Made by a program: the position numbers and the translations under genes
The notes under the pieces: generated by a model
Databases searched by the model: none
The model's input: the letters and a program-made list of their open reading frames with translations, nothing else
What the model was told of the DNA's origin: nothing
Shown here: piece after piece, positions 59,772 through 64,000 of the stretch
Numbering within the stretch: position 1 is the stretch's first letter
Layout of the letters: the number at the start of each line of letters is the position of its first letter
Origin: JAJXWB01 sp036796555
GTDB taxonomy: Bacteria > Pseudomonadota > Alphaproteobacteria > Rhizobiales > Beijerinckiaceae
Direction: 5' to 3'
Assembly: GCA_036796555.1 (NCBI GenBank)
Contig: DAIRCS010000001.1
Location: 1-64,000 of the forward strand
Length of the DNA: 64,000 nucleotides

Positions 59772-60758
59772 TCATTTCCCGGCGGCCTCGCGCTCGTTCC
59801 ATTCGATAAATTTCTCGATACCCTCGCGCATCGGCACTTGCGGTTTCCACCCGAGAACCTCCGCCGCCCTGTCGCGGCGATAATGCAGGCTTTTGGTCAA
59901 CGTCAGCTTCACTCCCGTCTCCTCCGCGTCGATCGGCTTCAGGTCCGTGCCCGTCGCTGCGATGAGGGCCTCGAGCACCTCGCTCATCGGTGTGTCCACG
60001 TCAGCGCAGATGTTGAATGCCTGGCCGTTCGCACCTTCATTGGCCATCGCCAGGATGTTCGCTTTAGCCACATCGCTGGCGTAGATGTAGTCCTGCACCG
60101 GATCGCCCTCCTGCTTGTGCGGAGGTTCGCCGCGCTTGATCCGATCGTAGTTCTGCATGATGCGCAGCGCATTGACAGCGCGATAGTGCTGACGCGCGCC
60201 ATAGACGCTGGTGTAGCGCAGGTTGACGTAGTCGATCCCGTAGCGTTCCTTGTAGACCTTCAGCAGGCATTCGCCGATGATTTTGGTGCAGGCGTACATG
60301 GCGACGCCCGGATGGATGTTCTGCCAGTAGAGCGGCGTGTCCTCGAGAAATTCCTTGCCGTCGCCCGCCCCATAGACCGCGCCGGTGGACGAGAAGACCA
60401 CCTTCTTCACGCTTCGGTAGCGGCAGGCCTCGAGCACGTTCTGCATGCCCCGCACGTTCACGTCCAGCCCGACGGTCGGGTTCTCGTAGAGCGGAATCGA
60501 GAGATAGCCGGCCACGTGAAACACGCCGTCGATTCCCTCCAGGCAATCGTAGATCTCGTTCATTCTCAGAATATCGCCGCGGATGAGCTGGATTCGCTTG
60601 TCGCCAAGCAGATGCCGGACCTGGTCCGGCGAACCGAGCGCGTAATTGTCAAAGAGGGCGATGCGGCTGGCGCCGCCCTCCAGAAGCTCCTCCGCGATAT
60701 GCGAGCCGATCAGGCTTGCGCCGCCCGTGACGAGAAAGCTTCTTTCCTTGATTTCCAT
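59772..60758 (-). CDS. NAD-dependent epimerase/dehydratase (extended SDR, UDP-sugar epimerase-like)
   Basis: A 328-residue extended SDR. The NAD motif is FLVTGGASLIGSHIAEELL, then VFHVAGYLSIPLYENP, the catalytic Ser/Thr in SSTGAVYG and the Tyr/Lys pair in MYACTKIIGE. The C-terminal part (YIYASDVAKANILAMAN, FNICADVDTPMSEVLEALI) is like nucleotide-sugar epimerases. I chose ATG 60758 at MEIKERSFLVTGG. It is the only minus-strand gene between 38 and 64 kb, so it is not in the catabolic operons. It could serve envelope sugars or act on a pathway intermediate. Confidence 0.87.
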   Translation of the reverse strand: MEIKERSFLVTGGASLIGSHIAEELLEGGASRIALFDNYALGSPDQVRHLLGDKRIQLIRGDILRMNEIYDCLEGIDGVFHVAGYLSIPLYENPTVGLDVNVRGMQNVLEACRYRSVKKVVFSSTGAVYGAGDGKEFLEDTPLYWQNIHPGVAMYACTKIIGECLLKVYKERYGIDYVNLRYTSVYGARQHYRAVNALRIMQNYDRIKRGEPPHKQEGDPVQDYIYASDVAKANILAMANEGANGQAFNICADVDTPMSEVLEALIAATGTDLKPIDAEETGVKLTLTKSLHYRRDRAAEVLGWKPQVPMREGIEKFIEWNEREAAGK

Positions 60759-61000
60759 GAGCGTGTTTCCCCGATCTGTGGCGCCTGCGCGCGACGTTCC
60801 GCTTGCACGGCATGGTCTGGGAGCAAACCGGCAATGCCCTCGCCAAGTCAATGCGGATATCCATCGTGCAGGCCTATCGATTTATACGGCGCGTTTTATT
60901 GCTGCGTCGAATATCGGCCGCTTAAATGATTTGCAGACGGGACTTGCAGGACGTTCGCGACTACCGATGCGCCGGCCTCTCCGTTTCGAAGGCGCGAACA

Positions 61001-61483
61001 ATGGCGATCAAGCGGATAAAGCGCGGCTACCTCTACGAAGATTTCGAGGAAGGCCGCGTTCTCGAACATCACTGGGGCCGGACATTCACCGAGCACGACG
61101 CGATCTGGTTCGCGACCATGACGATGCAGTATGGGCCGCTGTACTCCAATGTCGAGTATGCGCGCAGCCTCGGATATTCCACTATCCCGGTCCATCCCAT
61201 ATTCGTCTTCACGACCGCGCTCGGGCTTTCGGTGGAAGATCTTTCCGAAGCCGGCGGGCCTTTTCTCGGCGTCGATGATCTCATCTTCCACCGGCCGGTT
61301 TACGCCGGAGACACAATACGCAGCCGTTCGCAGGTGATGTCGCGCCGTGCTTCGGCGTCGCGGCCTGGCTGGGGAATCGTCGAGTGGAAGACCGCGGCGT
61401 CCAACCAGCGATCCGAGCCTGTTCTCGAATACCGGCGCCGCAACTTGTCGCGCATGCGGACTGATACGGAGAAGAATGCATGA
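61001..61483 (+). CDS. MaoC-like dehydratase-fold protein, first copy
   Basis: A 160-residue hot-dog-fold protein of the MaoC type: YEDFEEGRVLEHHWGRTFTE, TIPVHPIFVFTTALGLSVED and LIFHRPVYAGDTIRSRSQV. By eye, the catalytic Asp/Asn and His of hydratases (NxNPxH-like) are replaced by Gln and Tyr (MQYGPLYSN). It may have lost hydratase activity and serve as a structural partner of the second copy. It overlaps the dehydrogenase gene by 4 bases. Confidence 0.82.
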   Translation: MAIKRIKRGYLYEDFEEGRVLEHHWGRTFTEHDAIWFATMTMQYGPLYSNVEYARSLGYSTIPVHPIFVFTTALGLSVEDLSEAGGPFLGVDDLIFHRPVYAGDTIRSRSQVMSRRASASRPGWGIVEWKTAASNQRSEPVLEYRRRNLSRMRTDTEKNA

Positions 61484-62640
61484 GCTTCTTGAGCAAAGAG
61501 GTCGAGGAGCTGAAGGAGGCGACCCGTCATTTCGCGAACAGGGAGGTGATTCCGGTCGCGCACAAGATCGACGCCGAGCAGGGCGAGATACCGCTGGCCC
61601 TGATCGCCAAGATGGCCGACATGGGTTTCTTCGCCGTCATTTTCCCTCAGGAGTATGGCGGTCTCGATCTCGGCGCGCTCGGGCTTGCAGTCGTTACGGA
61701 GGAGCTTTCGCGGGGGTGGTTGTCCGTCGGCAGCCTCCCGGGGCGCAACTGGCTCTGTGGGCACATCCTCGCCCGCAGCGGCACCGAAGAGCAGAAACAG
61801 CGATTTCTGCCGGGGATGGCGTCGGGACAGATCCAGAGCGCTTCGGCGGGAACGGAGCCGGAAGCGGGCTCGGACGCCGCCAATATCAAGGTCAGGGCGG
61901 TTCGCAAGAATGATCGCTACGAAGTGAGCGGCGCCAAAATGTGGTGCACCTTCGCTAATCGGGCGAACGTGCTCTTCACCTATTGCCGCACGAGCAACGA
62001 ATCCAAGCATCGCGGCATCAGTCTGCTGATGGCTGAAAAGAAGCCCGGCGACGATTTTGTTCCGCCGACGCTGACCGGGTCCCGCATCCGCACGATCGGC
62101 TATCACGGGATGAACACCTTCCAGTTGTTCTTCGATGGCTTCGAGATCCCGAAGGGCAACCTCGTCGGCGGCGAAGAGGGGCGGGGCTTCATCCAGCTCA
62201 TGGAAGGATACGAGCTCGGGCGCGTGCAATTCGCGTTCCGTTGCATCGGCGTTGCGCAGGCGGCTTACGAGGCGGCCCTCGATTACGCCAAGCAGCGTGT
62301 CCAGTTCAACCAGCCGATCGCGAAATTCCAGGCCATCCGGTTCCGTCTTGCCGATATGGCCACGCAAATCGAGGCGGCGCGAAACCTTGGGTATCTGGCT
62401 GCAGCCAAAATCGATCGCGGCGAGCGCGCTGATCTCGAAGCAGGCATGGTGAAACTCTTCGCTTCCGAGATGGCGAAACGGGTCTGCAACAGCGCGCTCG
62501 AGATTCACGGCGGGAACGGACTGGCGCAGGATTTCCCAGTCAGTCGCTTCTGGCGTGATTCGGCCCTCTTCACCATTGGCGAAGGCACCAGCGAGGTTCA
62601 GCGCGAGATCATCGCCAAACGGATCCTTGGGGAGCGCTGA
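61480..62640 (+). CDS. Acyl-CoA dehydrogenase
   Basis: A 386-residue FAD enzyme that introduces an alpha,beta double bond into an acyl-CoA. Marks are ASAGTEPEAGSDAANIKVRA, GAKMWCTFANRANVLFTYCR, GRVQFAFRCIGVAQAAYEAA, QRVQFNQPIAKFQAIRFRLA, ALEIHGGNGLAQDFPVSRFW and IGEGTSEVQREII, whose Glu is at the usual catalytic-base site. It is flanked by two MaoC genes and followed by a CoA-transferase, a typical set for branched or dicarboxylic acyl-CoA oxidation. Confidence 0.93.
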   Translation: MSFLSKEVEELKEATRHFANREVIPVAHKIDAEQGEIPLALIAKMADMGFFAVIFPQEYGGLDLGALGLAVVTEELSRGWLSVGSLPGRNWLCGHILARSGTEEQKQRFLPGMASGQIQSASAGTEPEAGSDAANIKVRAVRKNDRYEVSGAKMWCTFANRANVLFTYCRTSNESKHRGISLLMAEKKPGDDFVPPTLTGSRIRTIGYHGMNTFQLFFDGFEIPKGNLVGGEEGRGFIQLMEGYELGRVQFAFRCIGVAQAAYEAALDYAKQRVQFNQPIAKFQAIRFRLADMATQIEAARNLGYLAAAKIDRGERADLEAGMVKLFASEMAKRVCNSALEIHGGNGLAQDFPVSRFWRDSALFTIGEGTSEVQREIIAKRILGER

Positions 62641-62641
62641 T

Positions 62642-63145
62642 ATGACCATCACAGGCTCCAGCGGCTATTTCGAGGATTTCGGCGTGGGCGACATATTCGA
62701 GCACCAGCGCGGCCGCACGGTCACGGAGTTCGACAATTACGCCATCACACACATGTCGATGAACACGGCCCAGACGCATTTCAATCGAGATTATGCGCGA
62801 TCATTCATGGACGCGGCGTTTCCGGATCGGCTGGTCGCCGGTCCCTGCACCATCGCGCTTGTCGTCGGGCTGACGAGCGAGGACATGAGCGAGAACGCGC
62901 TTGCGGATGCGGGCATGACTGCGGTCCGCCTGCCCAACCCGGTCTTCGCCGGCGATACGCTGTACGCTACGAGCGAGGTGCTGGAAGTGCGCGATTCCGA
63001 GCGTCCGGACGCGGGTCTGATGCGATATCGGTTCATCGGACGCAATAGCGCGGGAAAGGTCGTCGCCGAGGGAGAGCGGTCGGTTCTCGTCAGGCGACGG
63101 TCGGCGAGCGCGATCGCCAGTCGCAAGGAAGGGGCGTCCCAATGA
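62642..63145 (+). CDS. MaoC-like (mesaconyl-CoA hydratase-type) dehydratase, second copy
   Basis: A 167-residue MaoC protein: YFEDFGVGDIFEHQRGRTVTEFDN, MSMNTAQTHFNRDYARS, LVAGPCTIALVVGLTSEDMS and LPNPVFAGDTLYATSEVLEV. The His of the active site (THFN) and the Asn five residues before it are kept, unlike in the first copy. It would hydrate the product of the acyl-CoA dehydrogenase. It lies 1 base after that gene and overlaps the CoA-transferase by 4 bases. Confidence 0.88.
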   Translation: MTITGSSGYFEDFGVGDIFEHQRGRTVTEFDNYAITHMSMNTAQTHFNRDYARSFMDAAFPDRLVAGPCTIALVVGLTSEDMSENALADAGMTAVRLPNPVFAGDTLYATSEVLEVRDSERPDAGLMRYRFIGRNSAGKVVAEGERSVLVRRRSASAIASRKEGASQ

Positions 63146-64000
63146 CGGCGGCGCTCTCCGGAATCACTATCGTCGACATGACGCAGGGCGTGTCGGGACC
63201 TTTCGCGACGCGCCTGCTGGCCCAGCTCGGCGCGCGCGTCATCAAGATCGAGCGACCCGGAGGGGGCGACATCGTGCGCTTCTGGGACGATATCGTGCAC
63301 GGCATGTGTTCGGGCCATGCATGGGTCAATCCGGGGAAAGAAAGCATCGCGCTCGATCTTGGCGCGGAGCGGGGCCGCGAAATCCTTTTCGACCTGGCCG
63401 CGAAAGCCGATGTCGTGATCGAGAATTTCGTGCCGGGGACGCTCGAGAAATGGGGGATAACCTACCAGCATCTCAGCAAGCGCAATCCTGGCTTGATCTT
63501 CTGCCGCATCTCCGGTTTCGGCCAGGACGGCCCCTATCGGGACCGCTCCGCGCTGGATCTTATCATCCAGGGCGAGGCCGGCCTGATCATGACCAATGGC
63601 GCCCCGGAGGAGCCGGCAAAGATATCTCTTTCCGTCTGCGACATTTCCGGATCGATGTATTCGGCCATTTCCATTCTCACGGCGCTGTTCCATCGCCAAG
63701 CGACCGGCAAGGGACAGAAGATCGAGGTGGCGCTGCTTGACGCAGTCATGACCTGGACGGGTTATTTTCCGTATATGTACTGGTACAGAAACAGCGTTCC
63801 AGCGCGCGTCGGTCTTCATCATCATACAATGACGCCTTATGGGCCATACGCGGCTTCCGACGGGCGGATGGTTATCGTCGCAGCGGGCTCGGGCCATCGC
63901 GCGCTCTGGGAAAAATTCTGCCTCGCGATCGAACGGCCGGATATCGTCGACCATCCGGACTATGCGACCAATGCCTTGCGACTGGAGCACAGAGCCCAGC
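63142..64000 (+). CDS. Type III (CaiB/BaiF) CoA-transferase, second, 3' end outside the window
   Basis: The visible 286 codons read ALSGITIVDMTQGVSGPFATRLLAQLGARVIKIE, NPGKESIALDLGAERGR, VVIENFVPGTLEKWGI and FGQDGPYRDRSALDLIIQGEAG, whose Asp is the catalytic residue. It begins with an ATGA overlap after a GGAAGGGG site. It ends the visible dehydrogenase/hydratase set and probably activates an acid by CoA exchange. About 100 residues should lie beyond base 64000. Confidence 0.92.
   Translation, partial: MTAALSGITIVDMTQGVSGPFATRLLAQLGARVIKIERPGGGDIVRFWDDIVHGMCSGHAWVNPGKESIALDLGAERGREILFDLAAKADVVIENFVPGTLEKWGITYQHLSKRNPGLIFCRISGFGQDGPYRDRSALDLIIQGEAGLIMTNGAPEEPAKISLSVCDISGSMYSAISILTALFHRQATGKGQKIEVALLDAVMTWTGYFPYMYWYRNSVPARVGLHHHTMTPYGPYAASDGRMVIVAAGSGHRALWEKFCLAIERPDIVDHPDYATNALRLEHRAQ

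Noticed and set aside
1..64000. CRISPR array, rRNA genes, prophage or secretion-system genes
   Set aside because: No regularly spaced repeats, rRNA-like sequence or phage structural genes were seen. The only mobile traces are the integrase stub and the IS630 remnant.

Overview
The window looks like chromosomal DNA of a GC-rich alphaproteobacterium, most likely a member of the Hyphomicrobiales. The basis is the rplU-rpmA-obg-proB block, Bradyrhizobium-like intergenic repeats, many Liv-type ABC importers, and two proteins that closely resemble Mesorhizobium vitamin B6 degradation enzymes as I remember them. The genus cannot be fixed from sequence alone.

Layout. (1) Bases 1-4230, minus strand, are core genes: proB (cut by the window edge), a VapBC toxin-antitoxin pair inserted between proB and obg, obg, a GNAT acetyltransferase, rpmA and rplU. 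(2) A tRNA-Ser(CGA) at 4524-4613 is followed by a 40-codon integrase remnant. This is the classic scar of an island inserted at a tRNA gene, and everything to the right is accessory metabolism. (3) 4849-11494: SDR, NIPSNAP, Liv-type binding protein and FAD-dehydrogenase genes, with a divergent AraC regulator and an MFS transporter. (4) 11519-12555: a repeat and two decayed genes. (5) 12610-19763: a probable lower vitamin B6 degradation module, comprising the pyridine-ring-opening monooxygenase, the acetamidomethylene-succinate hydrolase, a NitT/TauT-type importer and a divergent GntR regulator with a clear operator. (6) 20045-31097: nitroreductase, IclR regulator, Baeyer-Villiger-type monooxygenase, a signal-less binding protein, a two-subunit Rieske dioxygenase and a complete Liv importer. 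(7) 31124-31702: a 5'-truncated IS630-family transposase. (8) 32230-36817: a second complete Liv importer, followed by a LysR regulator. (9) 38146-53788: a long, tightly packed operon encoding a rifampin-phosphotransferase-like dikinase, two aldehyde dehydrogenases, an SDR, both subunits of a divergent B12-dependent acyl-CoA mutase with a crotonase between them, a type III CoA-transferase, two MmgE/PrpD proteins, a hydroxyisobutyrate-dehydrogenase-like enzyme and a histidine phosphatase. (10) 53973-59468: a third Liv importer, with an embedded nitroreductase and a fused permease-ATPase. (11) 59772-64000: a sugar-nucleotide-type epimerase on the minus strand, then MaoC, acyl-CoA dehydrogenase, MaoC and a second type III CoA-transferase (cut by the window edge).

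How the genes work together. The region right of the tRNA reads as a set of scavenging modules. Each has its own importer, regulator and oxidative or CoA-linked enzymes. The B6 module can be assigned to a known pathway with good confidence. The 38-54 kb operon cannot. Its combination of a substrate-phosphorylating dikinase with a divergent acyl-CoA mutase that keeps the methylmalonyl-CoA-type arginine is the best candidate for an undescribed catabolic pathway. It probably handles a branched or cyclic acid that passes through dicarboxylyl-CoA intermediates, with the genes at 61-64 kb supplying the dehydrogenation and hydration steps. That pathway is inference.

All calls come from reading the sequence and its translations by eye. 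No database search was run, and family assignments rest on motifs and remembered family sequences.
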